From Phymatolithon calcareum (Eukaryota; Rhodophyta; Florideophyceae; Hapalidiales): a stretch of 64,000 nucleotides of DNA. The stretch's first letter is position 1. Each line of letters opens with the position of its first letter. Positions 31,776 to 43,200 of the stretch are shown one piece after another. The stretch spans positions 1,302,001 to 1,366,000 of the forward strand of contig OZ345373.1 of assembly GCA_977006965.1 (NCBI GenBank), read 5' to 3'. The notes under the pieces were generated by a model. The model saw nothing but the letters and a program-made list of their open reading frames with translations. It was not told the origin of the DNA and did no database searches. A program made the position numbers and the translations under genes.

Positions 31776-33932
31776 ATGAAAAACTCAGTGCTCTCCCTGC
31801 GCAGGCACGCAGGACAGCTCAAGCTCTTGCTGTCCGTTCTCCCAGTAATATATTCCTGTATTCGTGCCACCGCCCTCGATAAGCGCAGAGGCGCAAGCCA
31901 TGTTGTTTTCCGCATCCCTTTTCGTATGCATACATGTCCCCAACAAGGCCTCCCATATCCTATCAACGATTCGAATGAGCCCCCGGCAAACGATAAGGCT
32001 TTTCGTGCGACTGACGCCAATGCACGCAAGTACACTGCGGAAAGAGGAGTCCATTCCCTGTTGAGAAATCGCAACCTGTCAACTCCCACCGCGACCTCCA
32101 AGTTCAAACTGCACATTTTCCACTCTCCTTCCTCAGCCCACGAGATTGCACTCAACTACTGTGCCTACCGCGCATCACATTCTTGGATCTCCTCGAAAGA
32201 GGTGCGCGTGAAAATTACATTCATTGACACCTTCGACGATGTGAACACGCTTGGAGACTCACGAGCAAGTTCAGGTTGGTTCATGGACGGACACGCCTAC
32301 ACAGTAGCCATGCTCAAGAGCATTCTCGAAACTGACCTAAATGCACAGGATAGTGGCGAAAACCGTTACGATATCATTGTGCGACTGAACTCGCATGCCA
32401 AATGGTATCTTGGTACTGATAAACTCACAGGCCACTCTACATATGACTTGGTCACAGTCTGTCTGCACGAGCTATATCACGGACTCATGTCATCCAGCGG
32501 AAACATCGAGGTAGTGCGCAGTGCGATCGATGGTAAGTATCGAGGGCGGTTTGTCAAGAACGAGTTCATGTGGCGATACGATGCTTTCCTCGCCGTCGGC
32601 ACGGCCGTGGGCGACTGTGCATTGTCCAGCTATAAAGGGGAATATCGTGCTCTCGGAGATGCACTCACTAGCAATAATCTGTGGTTTCGCGGTGCTCATG
32701 GCCGCGCCGCGCAGCTTCATGCACCGCAATCGTTTGAGCACGGAAATAGCGTGTACCACCTCGCCGACGGTGCGTATGGTGTGGAGGGAAACAGGAATAG
32801 GCTCATGACGCCTGCTATACACATGAGATATGCAAATCATGACGTAGGCCCGCTCATGAGAAAGATGCAAGCACTGATGTTAAACCGGACCGAGACTGGT
32901 GCACCGATTTGCCAGCCTCCAGCCTGGCCGATCATGCTTGAGCGGCGTGGCGTCCAGACTAACCTGACAAGTCAAGCCGCGGCAACTGAGCGTGAATCGA
33001 GAAGCGCGATCGCTTCACCGACAGGGAGTCCAAGATTTTCTGCGACGCTTTCACGCTCACCATCTCCCACGGCATCAAGAATCCATGCCAATTTTTTGGA
33101 GGGTCCCACTGTACCCCAGTTGCAGCTACCTTATGTTAGTAGTGCACAATCTCCTGATCCTTCTCCAAGCAAAATCTTGCTTCCGACTGCAGCTCCTTTC
33201 ACAAGCACACTATACCCGCCATCAATAAGTTCTCTTCGTCCGTCTGCATCCGGTCGTTCACGCGCTCCGAACCCGTCTTCAACGAAAACACCGCTTCGTA
33301 CTGTTGACCCGGTAGCCGTCAGGACGCCGCACCCTGCTGGATCTCATTCTCGTGCCCCGCCATCAGCATCATCTTCGGCATCAACCTCGCCGACTGGATC
33401 TCCGTCCATGTCACCTTCTCCAACAAGAGTAGTTACGGATGGTACTGCGACATGCTTTCCGAATTCTGGAATTGTAGAGCTTGAGGCCGGTGGGATGATA
33501 GAAGTTTCAAGGTTGCGTGTCGGCGATCGAGTGCGCACAGGGCCGAATTCGTTCTCCGACGTCTTCCTGTTCACCCACAAGGATTACGAAATCTGGGCCG
33601 AGTTTATTCGTATCGAAGTGAGCAGCAACAATGTGATCGAGATGAGCAAAGGGCATTTCATTTCTGCAAGTAGAGTTTTGAAAAGTGCGCGAAACGTGCG
33701 GATTGGAGACTCGATTCGGCTTGTCGACGGAAAAGAGGACGTGGTGACGTCTATCCGAAAAGTCTTGCTAAAAGGTCTACATAACCCGCAGACAGTAGAC
33801 GGAAATATAGTGGTGAATGGAATCATCGCATCGACGTACACCGAGGCCGTAGATCCTAGAGTCGCTGCAGCAGTTCTCGCTCCAATTCGAGCGGTGTATG
33901 TGATGCAAATATGGCGAGCGCTTTGTCTGTAA
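31776..33932 (+). CDS. Secreted zinc metalloprotease with C-terminal Hint domain, copy 2
   Basis: This 718-residue paralogue of the gene at 2939 is also intronless. A hydrophobic signal peptide spans about residues 15-31. The zinc motif HELYH is at 231-235 in CLHELYHGLMSSSG, and VYHL with His328 and NRLMTPAIHM follow as in copy 1. A Ser/Pro-rich linker of about 150 residues differs strongly in sequence from copy 1 but keeps its composition. The Hint domain starts at Cys560 (ATCFPNSGIVELEAGG), with LRVGDRVRTG, LFTHKDYE, EMSKGHFIS, GLHNPQTVDG and VVNGIIASTYTEAV. Conservation is highest in the protease core and the Hint, and lowest in the linker and the N-terminal leader. That pattern suggests both copies remain under selection. 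The likely role is extracellular proteolysis with self-cleavage. The physiological target is unknown. Confidence 0.88.
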   Translation: MKNSVLSLRRHAGQLKLLLSVLPVIYSCIRATALDKRRGASHVVFRIPFRMHTCPQQGLPYPINDSNEPPANDKAFRATDANARKYTAERGVHSLLRNRNLSTPTATSKFKLHIFHSPSSAHEIALNYCAYRASHSWISSKEVRVKITFIDTFDDVNTLGDSRASSGWFMDGHAYTVAMLKSILETDLNAQDSGENRYDIIVRLNSHAKWYLGTDKLTGHSTYDLVTVCLHELYHGLMSSSGNIEVVRSAIDGKYRGRFVKNEFMWRYDAFLAVGTAVGDCALSSYKGEYRALGDALTSNNLWFRGAHGRAAQLHAPQSFEHGNSVYHLADGAYGVEGNRNRLMTPAIHMRYANHDVGPLMRKMQALMLNRTETGAPICQPPAWPIMLERRGVQTNLTSQAAATERESRSAIASPTGSPRFSATLSRSPSPTASRIHANFLEGPTVPQLQLPYVSSAQSPDPSPSKILLPTAAPFTSTLYPPSISSLRPSASGRSRAPNPSSTKTPLRTVDPVAVRTPHPAGSHSRAPPSASSSASTSPTGSPSMSPSPTRVVTDGTATCFPNSGIVELEAGGMIEVSRLRVGDRVRTGPNSFSDVFLFTHKDYEIWAEFIRIEVSSNNVIEMSKGHFISASRVLKSARNVRIGDSIRLVDGKEDVVTSIRKVLLKGLHNPQTVDGNIVVNGIIASTYTEAVDPRVAAAVLAPIRAVYVMQIWRALCL

Positions 33933-33953
33933 ACTCTTTAGTTGCTAGATCAA

Positions 33954-34028
33954 GGGGGGGGAAATTGTAGATTTTTATTTTAGAAGCCCTCAACGCCGGT
34001 ATTCACCAACACCAGAGCAGCTTCCCGT
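33954..34028 (-). mobile_element. Family G 3' end downstream of protease copy 2
   Basis: Eight G residues are followed by AAATTGTAGATTTTTATTTT and AGAAGCCCTCAACGCCGGT, only about 20 bases after the stop codon. It matches the segment at 5348-5415, and the match continues through ACCAGAGCAGCTT. Confidence 0.7.
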
Positions 34029-35404
34029 TGATACTGCCATCTCATTACCCAATCAGATCACATTACACTATCATTTCTTCTAACATATGGATTTCCAGTG
34101 CTAAAAGTTTGTCAATCACCGTTTTCGTCCCTTTTTCCCAAGATTCTTCTGCTCTTGGACTTGTCAAATTTCGTTGTAGAGTTTAAAAGTAATTCATGTA
34201 CTTTGAGCTAGATCAAGGTATGTCGTCCTTTGTTGCTGTTTTTCCTAATATGGGCTTTCCGCACGGACGGAACGAGAAAAGGTGTAGTTGATTACGTACG
34301 TCTTCTTGCACTATGAAACTCAATGGCGCAATTACGTGTACAGCTGAGATCGATCTGCTTGTGTTGTTCCGATGAGGCCGGCGTATGGTCCACCACGGAA
34401 GTTGCAGCTTTGGAATTGGTTTACAATCATTTCGAGGAGAAAAGCGGTACTTAGAATGCTCTGCAGTTCGCTCTAAATCGCCCTTGTGATTAAGCGAGAG
34501 GGGACGAGGTTCTCCCCTGCAACATTTGCTTAGAAACAGGGGATGTGATGCAATGTGAACATAGAAGGGAAGGAAGAATAATGTAAGTTGCGCCAGCGTC
34601 GAAAAAGAAACAAAATTAAAATCCAATTGGCAGTGCAACATTAGACTGCTCTTAGCAGAAACGATGAGGAATTAGTTGCACCATGTATATGACGTTCTCA
34701 GCGGTGCGCACTTATCGCTTGCAAAAGATATGCATTGGCTGCAAAAAAGGACAATGTGCCCGAAAAAGCTTCGAAGATGAGAATCCTTGCACGTGTAGAC
34801 TATCAATGCCTCCAAGTGACTAACAGCTAAGCATTCACCGGCTCCATGCCACGAGCACATGCTACGTCGTACAAACAGCCTCGCAGTCCCCGCATTACCC
34901 TCACCGACTGGCTCCCAAGCGCGGAAGCGGGAAGAAGACCAGCACTATGCACACGGTTTTTCTGCCCTGGAAGAGATGCGACCGCACAGAGCACAAGTGA
35001 ATGCCGTACAGTATGGGATGTCCCGAGAAAGTACAGCTCCCCTGCCAGCAGGTCCTCCTTCCACTGCTGAGCCTGAACGGTACAGTTTCCCGCATCATAA
35101 CACTCGAACGACAGCCAATTGTGTGCCGGCACGCATGAGGAAGATTCCGCGGTGCTCGTTGCGTGTGGCGCGCCTGTACGTTTGCTTCCACAATTCCAAT
35201 CCCCTCTAAAAACCGACGTGGCCAACACGATCATCGAGACCAATCATGAGAAGGAGCATTCCCAAATTTTCGCGTCTCCATTTCCGCGCCGCTCTGTGCT
35301 CTGTAGCATTTCCCTCAGTACAAAACCGGCGTCTCCACCGACAGTGGTCATCATGCGTTTGAGACACACCCTTTTGTGAAACTCAAGGAAGAAGCATCAA
35401 CGTG
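34029..35404. other. Unassigned sequence upstream of the thioredoxin gene
   Basis: Two overlapping ORFs (34859-35209 plus, 116 codons; 35243-34827 minus, 138 codons) have no recognised motif, and at most one could be real. No element was recognised. Any promoter of the thioredoxin gene would lie near 35200-35400, but no clear TATA box is seen. Confidence 0.4.
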
Positions 35405-35917
35405 ATGGCCTCTTTCGTGCCGTCCGCCCCGGTGCGCCCACGTCTTTCCGGTGCCGATCGCGTTGCAAAAAGCAGCAGCCGCGGCAACAGCAGCAGTCGC
35501 CAAGCGGCCGTGCCGGGCGATCGTGCCTGTCGCAACGCTCGCGCAGGCAGAACGCAGTCGATGCCCCAGATGGTTCTGGAAAAGGGGCCTGTGTCACGTG
35601 TGGCGACCGGCGCGGAATTGGGTCCCGTGCTCGTGGCGGACAGCGTGGTGGTTCTCAAGTGCTATGCGAATTACTGCCGTAGTTGCAAGGGCATCGCGCC
35701 GCGTTTTCGAAAGGTTGCGCAGGCGTATGCAGGCATGGCGCGGTTTGTCGAGCTTGATTTCACGAAGGATGAGGCTTTCTGTCGCGCTATTGGCGTGCAG
35801 AGTCTTCCGTTTTTTGCTATTTGGAAGAATGGCAAGTTTCTCGGTGGGGAATCTATCGCGTGGGACCGTATCAGTAAGCTTACTGATCGGCTCTCGACTA
35901 TCGTTGACAAGCAATAA
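35405..35917 (+). CDS. Thioredoxin-like protein, atypical CRSC active site, probable plastid leader
   Basis: The 170-residue protein starts at the first ATG (35405). Residues 1-55 are rich in Ser, Arg and Ala with almost no acid, which fits a plastid or mitochondrial transit peptide. The thioredoxin fold follows: VVVLKCYANYCRSCKGIAPR with the redox pair Cys91 and Cys94, ARFVELDFTKDEAFCRAIGV, the cis-proline loop SLPFF (Pro135) and a closing helix. The WCGPC motif is replaced by YCRSC, and there are extra cysteines at 86 and 126. Both resemble chloroplast atypical thioredoxins (ACHT type), which transfer oxidising or reducing equivalents between peroxiredoxins and stromal targets. The ACHT assignment is inference, while the thioredoxin fold is clear. 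It is intronless. Confidence 0.88.
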   Translation: MASFVPSAPVRPRLSGADRVAKSSSRGNSSSRQAAVPGDRACRNARAGRTQSMPQMVLEKGPVSRVATGAELGPVLVADSVVVLKCYANYCRSCKGIAPRFRKVAQAYAGMARFVELDFTKDEAFCRAIGVQSLPFFAIWKNGKFLGGESIAWDRISKLTDRLSTIVDKQ

Positions 35918-37104
35918 CATTTGCTTTGGTATTTTTCAGCTGCTGCCTTGCGCAGGAGAGGATGATGACTCTAACTTGTGATCTGAAGTGCATTGTGTCG
36001 GGATGTTTTCTCCTTGTGTATCTTGATATGTAGAGCCTAGAGGGAAGAATATTGCGAAAACTATTTCGTGGGATTTGCTCTCGTCGTGCCGCAGGATGCT
36101 TGGGCTGTTGCGTTGCGATGGGAGTATGGAATGTAAACTGCAATCTTTGGGAATAGTGTTCAATTCCATTTATAAGATTATACTGCATGTCAAGACAACC
36201 TCACCAAAGTCAAGGATGCTCACATGCGAAATGTGTCGCTACATCGCTTAGCGAAATACGATGAAAGCAACACACTCCAATGTTCAGTGCATGATCCATC
36301 AACAGCCCTGTGGACTCTTCTCTAGGAGACATGTACCAAGGTACTGTCTTTTTCAGAGAACGCGCAGCGAAAGAGACGGCATACCGAACACTCTCGTGGA
36401 TTTGCACAGGTACGGCTGCATTAAGAGTACGATGTTATTATTCCGTTGCTCTGCTCTTCGTGCTTGCTCCTTCACTTGTGCTCCTCCACTGACGCTCATC
36501 CTTTTTGACAGTTCTGAATGGTGCAAAGCCTATTGCTTACTGATTGGAAAGATGAAATGTGAGCCGCACGTGGCCAAACAAGAAGCCAATCTCGTTGCAC
36601 CAGATAAGAATTCGACAGCGTTGCAGGGAATGATTTGCCGAAACATCGTGGCCCTGACTAGAAGAGTCGCAGCATCATATTGGCAGCATCAGCATGATGC
36701 TGCGATTAGTGAGTCGTGGATCACGTTGTCAGAAACAGCACGATGATCGTGCTGTTTCTCCCTTTCACTCCGAGGTCGCAATCGATTGGAATGGACAGTA
36801 CCCTGTTCAGGCGGTTTGTACAGTTCTGTCTCTCGACGTCAATTCATCTGGAGATCGCGTGCCCATGAAGTCCACACATGCAGACGCACCGTTGAAGGAT
36901 TTAGAGTCCGCAACTATAGCGTTGGGAAAGCATATTTACCGTATCAGTCAGAACTACTTCAGTGGAAGTAAAGGGTACCCTGTGGTGAGCGTTAATTTAG
37001 TGGCACTGAGAAGCCACTGACTCTATGCACTCAAATGAACAGCGAAATGAAGCTCTGTGCCAAGCTAGAGTGATTACGATAGTTTTCCTTCGGTGATCCC
37101 TTAG
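35918..37104. other. Unassigned sequence after the thioredoxin gene
   Basis: A plus ORF at 36261-36746 (161 codons) has no recognised motif. Apart from the palindrome at 36731-36759, nothing is recognised. Confidence 0.4.
36731..36759. repeat. Perfect 29-base palindrome
   Basis: AGAAACAGCACGAT (36731-36744) is the exact reverse complement of ATCGTGCTGTTTCT (36746-36759) around one central G. It could be a protein-binding site or chance. A shorter inverted repeat, GCATCAGCATGATGC, lies about 30 bases upstream. Confidence 0.6.
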
Positions 37105-37515
37105 TCCCTGTTAACCACCGCGTCGAAATTGCCTGGTCCCGCTTTCAAGACCTCAACCGGATACTGACCGATGGGAAACTACTCAAAAGTCTACGGCTCC
37201 GTCTTTTCGGCTGCTCTTTCATATCACTTCAGCTATACGGCTGTGAATCATGGAAGCTGACAGAACTAGTGCGGAAGAAGCTCAAGATAACAGGTGCTAA
37301 GATGCTATCGAGAATAACGGAGATACCAATAGCCAGCGAAGCCAGGACACCCGCCATCGAAATTCGTCAGACCAACGCGAGAATCAATCTTTGACAACTT
37401 ACCTGGACAAGACGTGAAAGCCGCAGTCGAACTCGCTAACGATACGATAGAATGGAAGAAACTTAGACCCTCGAATCGCTGCTAGCCCCATTAGGGGAAA
37501 AGGCAAAATGAATGA
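37105..37515 (+). pseudogene. RT C-terminal fragment of a CR1/RTE-like element with (TGAA)n tail
   Basis: The frame reads RVEIAWSRFQDLNRILTDGK, LQLYGCESWKLTELVRKKL and AKMLSRITEIPI. These are the arrangement after the RT catalytic core in CR1, L2 or RTE-like elements (the LLYGxExW box). Stops interrupt it after NARINL. The sequence ends in AAAATGAATGAATGAACGAG, a short-unit tail typical of those clades rather than poly(A). It is unrelated to families A-G. Confidence 0.7.
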
Positions 37516-37965
37516 ATGAACGAGAGTTTGAGTTCGTCACCCTTTTGGATAGACTACTAAACGACAGTACGATTAATCGTTCGAGTAAATGGCTTCCTCT
37601 GTATGGGAAAAACCATTCTACTGTCTTCTAAATCTTCTGAAAGAACGGATCTCCTCACTGGTCTTGGTACACTTACTCTGCTGTCTAACCCAGTTACTTC
37701 CGCTAAGCGCCAGTTTCATTCACTGAGCCCTGTGCATCCTTCCTCTTTCGTTGCGTCGCGCGAGGAGACTGCCATTTAAATTCTTGAGAGTAACCGCCTC
37801 TCTTCCAGAGCATACTTGAAAAGCAGTAGAACGGTTCGAAGAAAAATCTCATTGTTGCCAATAATCTCGCACAATCTCGTTCGGTTGTGGACTTGGGGAA
37901 AAAGTAGCTCCCGAAGCTGTCCAATCTGTCAGCGTTGATCACCTCTATCATATCGAATATGCACC

Positions 37966-38619
37966 GGAGAGAAAGGATGCGCGTGCTGTGCCGACTCGCC
38001 AGCCCGGGGATAAGGAGAGCACACCAGGCTGAAAGGTTCGCTTTGAGCCTGGTCAGACGGAAGAAGCATCTGGAAGAGGCAGAAGAATATGGAGGAAGAG
38101 AAGAGGATTTGGCAGACGTATCAAAGGGTATCGGGTATCTCAGAGAAGAGGAGGACCTTAAAGTAGCGTTAAAACAAGCGGAAGACGGCAAGGTGTCCAA
38201 GAAGCTCCAAGTAGATGAAATCCTGAAAGGCTGGAAGGAGGAAGAAGAAGGGCGGATAATAAAAATTCCCGTAGACAAGCCGGACAAGCTACCAGGAGTG
38301 CTATATATAAGAGACAGAACACGCGTCTGCAGTGCCTAAGAGTGATTTTCAACAGAGCCCCATTGTGGAGAAAATCAACTTTGGCGACATACTTTGGGAC
38401 TGGTGCTCTGATTGAGCTCGTAGCGCTCCAACGAGCAGTGCGATCCACGGAAATGGACCAAGAGACTGAATATAAATGCAAAAGACTTACGCGCCCTCAT
38501 GGGAAGAGTAATTCGAATTAAGGAGATTTTAGGAGAATCGAGTTTGAAAGAGTGAGAAGCGGCCCTGTTACTCAAATTGAGGTTTTGGGAGCTTTTAAAA
38601 ATAAAACATCACATATCCC
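37966..38619 (+). mobile_element. Family F copy, 654 bp, with 17-bp TSD
   Basis: CATATCGAA, then ATG and ACC, with two differences between copies, flanks the insert at 37949-37965 and 38620-38636. It encodes the F ORF2 C-terminus: RRERMRVLCRLASPGIRR, RAHQAERFALSLVRRKKHLE, EEEEGRIIKIPVDKPDKLPG. A frameshift after RDRTR precedes FNRAPLWRKST and the F tail GGGAGCTTTTAAAAATAAAA. Confidence 0.85.
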
Positions 38620-38636
38620 CATATCGAACATGTACC

Positions 38637-40265
38637 ACTATCGACCTGGCTGTTCTCTCACTTGTAGTTGGAGGTTGAGCTTAGTCGCATGATGCATGTG
38701 GAGGCATTAATTTTCTTGAGATAATATCTTTAAAATGCAATTGCAAACATTGTCAGGCAGTAGCTGACTACACCCCGGGCTAGAACTAATTAAATTGGTA
38801 ATAATTGCGCAGAAAAAATCAATTTACGAATTTCATTTTTATTGGACCCATAGCGGCAATTCATATTGCAATAATATCAGCGTACCCAATTATGATAGCA
38901 ATTATCTCAAGAATGATAAACAACTCTGATGGCTTAAAATTGCTTTCGAATTGGTAAAGCAAACTCGTTGCTAACTAACATATTCTATTACAATCTCTCT
39001 TATTTTTCAATTGGCGAACAGCCTCCAATTACTATCGAATTGCAATTTAATTCGTTCTAGTCCTGACCACACCATGATGACGAACGTTAAGAGGAAAAAG
39101 GAAACAATTTTCGACGCTTGGCGATCGTGAAAAGATTCGTACCAGAAGTACTACATTTTTGGCCCGAAGAGCAGTGCAAGCGATTCATGCACATGGCCCA
39201 CACATGTTGTTCAATTCTTTCAAGTGTTCTCGGTCTCATCGCTGTTATTTTTACCCAACGCTCGCGTGCCTTAGTTGCGCCTCTGAGCGCCCCTTGCCAC
39301 TCACTTACATCGAAACAAATGAAGGTGATCCTGTGTAGGGTGCGGATTCGTGCGGAATAGGACAAGAACATCTGTCCAATCCCTAAGGTACAGTAGCCAA
39401 GAACAAGGCCTATTTCCTGCAACTGTAATTCACATACGAAAGAAGACATCATTCGACAAGTCATCGCCCTGTCTTTTGTCCAGTGTATGATATTGGCTAT
39501 ATGGTAGTACCTGGGCCCCTGGCGCGGGTGAAAGATGCAACTAACTAGATCTGTATTAGGTATCTCGCTAGCATTTTAATACACGATTCGCGTATGGATT
39601 GGATTGGATTTCTGTTTAATTGAAGCTCCCTTTGTCAATTGTCAATGCACCTGTGTTTCGCGTATGATGGCTGAGCAAATCCGTAAAAAATGGAACGGCG
39701 GAAAAACTCAGTTGACGTGACACTGATCGCTACTGGAAACTAGGGCCAAGCATTTCTCTGACGGGAGTCATTCAAGGCTATATATATACATATTATGTGC
39801 TTCTGAATTGCCCCCTTGTCCTTTGCCAGACACTGGATTCGGCTCATGGCGAAATTGTTCAGTGCCATGCTCCTCTCTTCCCCATACTCCCTCCTAAATG
39901 TTCCCTTTAATTATGTTTTCTTCATGCTGTACTTTAGAATGTGGTGCATATGGCGCAATGACCGTCCTTTCAATCTGTACATGCTCATATCAAAATCCGA
40001 AATACGGGACACTTGTGCCCCGGAAGATAATGTAGCCGACAAATTGTTGCGCCGCAAGTCCTTCGATATACAATTTATGCCTGACATCAAAAACTCAAAT
40101 CTTGCGTTGAAGATAAGAGCTACTGTCAATCTACATTATAGACCTCCTGTTTCCCCAAAAACCACCACACCAAGGTTTCTCTAAGACTGCTATCTCACCT
40201 CCCCTGCCCCAGAATCTAATGCCCGCGAAAAGATTATCATCCATATTTCCTTCAGCGTGCTTCTG
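38637..40265. other. Unassigned AT-rich sequence upstream of the alpha-kinase gene
   Basis: 38700-39060 is markedly AT-rich and without ORFs. ORFs at 39087-39464 (minus) and 39816-40184 (plus, 122 codons) have no recognised motif. A TATATATATACATATTA stretch occurs near 39780-39796, about 480 bases upstream of the kinase ATG, and could be a promoter or simple repeat. Confidence 0.4.
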
Positions 40266-43200
40266 ATGATGAACCCAAACGCAATGGATGGCGACATTTA
40301 CCAAACACGTGCCGCGCAGTTCCATTCTGAGAGACAGATGTTACGCGCCTACATTATCGAAACTCACGCCCATCTTCTACATACCTGCCGGAATTTCCGT
40401 GGCCTGCACTACCGATGTGCTCTTGGGGGTGGCTGCTTCGTCGACTTCGAGCCCTTCCCCTTCGAGGTCGGCTCTATGCAGTATGCGTTTCGCGGCTGGC
40501 TTCTGAAGGACAAGGACGGCGAAAAGCATCCGTTTGTGGTCAAAATACCACAGCGAAGTGAGAGTTTCAAACACCTACCTGAGATCGACCGCTACAACTG
40601 GATGAAAACTTGTGCAGAAAGCACGGTGGCACGTCACGACAAGTCTATTGAATATGCAAATCGCTGGTTCCATCTTAAAATATCCAAAAAAGTCGAGATT
40701 GCTAAATCATGGCCTGCAAACATACTGCATTGCCCGAGGCTACAGGAGGACAGTGAGGAACATCAGAACCTGAAATTTGTTTCAGAAAAACTGTTTCTCC
40801 CTAGTTTGCTTTTCAAAGGCTCTATTGTCTCAGTTGAAGCATTCATCCCCGGTCCCTTCGTCAAGTATCTTAACAATGACGGCACGGTCAACGATCGAGA
40901 AAGAGCCAACCTGCCCGGCACTTTTGCTCATTGGAGCTGGGTCATCAGTCGGGGAAAATATATGGTGTGCGACATACAAGGAGTGCGAAAAGAAACAAAA
41001 TATATGCTCACTGATCTTTGTATTCACTCTGTTGACCGCGCTCGTGAACAGAAGTACGGAATAACCGATTTGGGTTCTGATGGAATGGTGCAGTTTTTCA
41101 GGAGGCACAAATGCAACAATTTGTGTCGTGACTTAAAGTTAGAGGACTTAAATGCTGATGACCACAAGGCATGGCGTGCTCCAAGGCAAAACGAAGTTAA
41201 ATTCGTTGAGGAGATGAAGTATCAGCTTCGCATATGTCGCCGAAAAATCAATTCGGCTCTACTCTTGAAGACGAGAGAAGTCTCAAGCACTACACATCAT
41301 GAGAAGGAAAAATACTCAAACGCTGCACATATAAAAATTGGATTTGAAGAGGACAGACAAGAGCTGACCAATGGGCAAGACTTGAAATGTGTAAACCCCA
41401 GCCGTGACCTTTCTGAATTTCATGAAGTCCTCCATGCTTGTGAAAATGACAGTTCGAAAATTAATTTGCTGTGTAACGATGGCCTTATTGCCAATGATGG
41501 GCCTCAAGAAGCAAGCGAAGATCCTCTTGGAGATCAAGTCGGTCCTTCAACATTGCCGGGCGGTCTTCGAAGGACTGAAACTAGGCAGCCCAAGGTACCT
41601 GCCCCAGATGAATGTTCGGGAGGAGCTTTGACAAATGATTTTGCGAAGACATCTTCGGATATGACGGCAACTACATCCGTAGACGTTGCCAGGGAAGTAT
41701 TTGGTGGAATTTTTGACTCAAGTGGAGCTCGGGAAAACGTTGATCGGGATTCAGATGAATTGAATTCTGAAGGCCTTCAGTGCAAGACAGAAAATGTTGC
41801 AGAGTCCATCCGTTTAATCATTAACGACTTCGTCCACGATTCCGAGGAAAGTGGGTCTTCTCTAGAAAAGATACCTTCAAGAGAGAATTCAGTACTTGAA
41901 ACGGAAGCTGGCAAACAATTCCGGCACAGAGAAGAAGAAGATTACATGGGCAATCGCAGCGAATCAGGAATCAATGTCTGCAACGCAGAAATTTTTCTCG
42001 AAGAAGAACAAATTCCTGAGCTAAGCGAGCCAGATATGACAACATTGGCCGATGCTCTTGGGCATAATAGGCTTGGAGAGTCATTAGGGGGTTTCAACTT
42101 ACCAAAATCACTTGCAGAAAACGATGGGAAAGAAGTCGGAAATCAAATGTCAAAATTGGACGGGGATCCTTCGGAATGTCCTATTTCAGACAGCGATCTT
42201 GAAAGAAAAGAGTTTGGAAACGAAGAAAACCTGGAGAAAGAAGCTAACCCTGGACTAAAAGAACATCTTGCTAGGAGTGACTCTGCAGCAGAGGCCAAAA
42301 TGACAGAAATATTCCTTTCTCCAAGGGTTTCAGACACAATGGTCCATGGTCGGTACGTACTCTCGACACAGGACAGCCTGGAAAATAAGTCTCACTCTGA
42401 AATGCCTGACACACTTATCGAAACAATGGACAAGAAGGTCCGATTTACGGAAAATTCGAAATGCGTTCAGAATGTCAAGGGATCAACTATCAACGCAGCC
42501 CACGAAAGTGCAGAAAGTGAGCCATACGCAAGCGAGGAACTAGCACGTGACACAGAGCCCATCGCAGACTTTGAATTTTCTATCAACTCGGATGAGCCCC
42601 GAGACGATCCCGATAGAAGCCCTGAAGATGCTTCAAGTGACCTGCTGGTACGGGCAGCGAGAGATGAACAGAAAAAAATCATGCAGCAGCGAAAATTGAT
42701 ATGCGACGAGGACAAATCTACGTCCGAAAGCGTAAGCAATCTAAAGGGAAAATGCGTTGCAGAGGAAGAAAGCTCTGATGCGCCCTTTTGCAATTCAAAC
42801 GTACTGCCAACACGAGTCATTCTTTCAAATAACAGCGTGCGAATGTACTCCCTTCCATTCCGAATCGAAGGGGACAATTCCTGTACTGGTTTCGGAGCGC
42901 TTGCAATAGGACTTAATTGTATCTCTGAATCTGACACACATGACGCCGATACCGTAAGGGCAAGAGTTGGAGAAGCCTTGCTCAAATCGGACTGCTTTGT
43001 TTTTGTTCCGGCTCCCGGAGAGTCGCACAAGAACGCAAGGAGCAGAGTAGCAAACGTGGTCCTTGGTGAGTCGAAGCTCGGAGACTTTTCTTTGATCGTG
43101 GAACTGAACGCTTTTTCTGAAGCCTATGGGAAGCCAGTAGTTCTTCATGACGCGGACTGTCGCCAGGAGGAGCTATTTTTGGAGCCATCGAGGTCTCAAA

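Noticed and set aside
34827-35243. A 138-codon minus ORF and an overlapping 116-codon plus ORF
   Set aside because: The two conflict and neither has a recognisable domain, so I left this region unassigned.
37703-38287. A 194-codon minus ORF opposite the F fragment
   Set aside because: It is antisense to the F RT C-terminus, which has clear homology on the plus strand.
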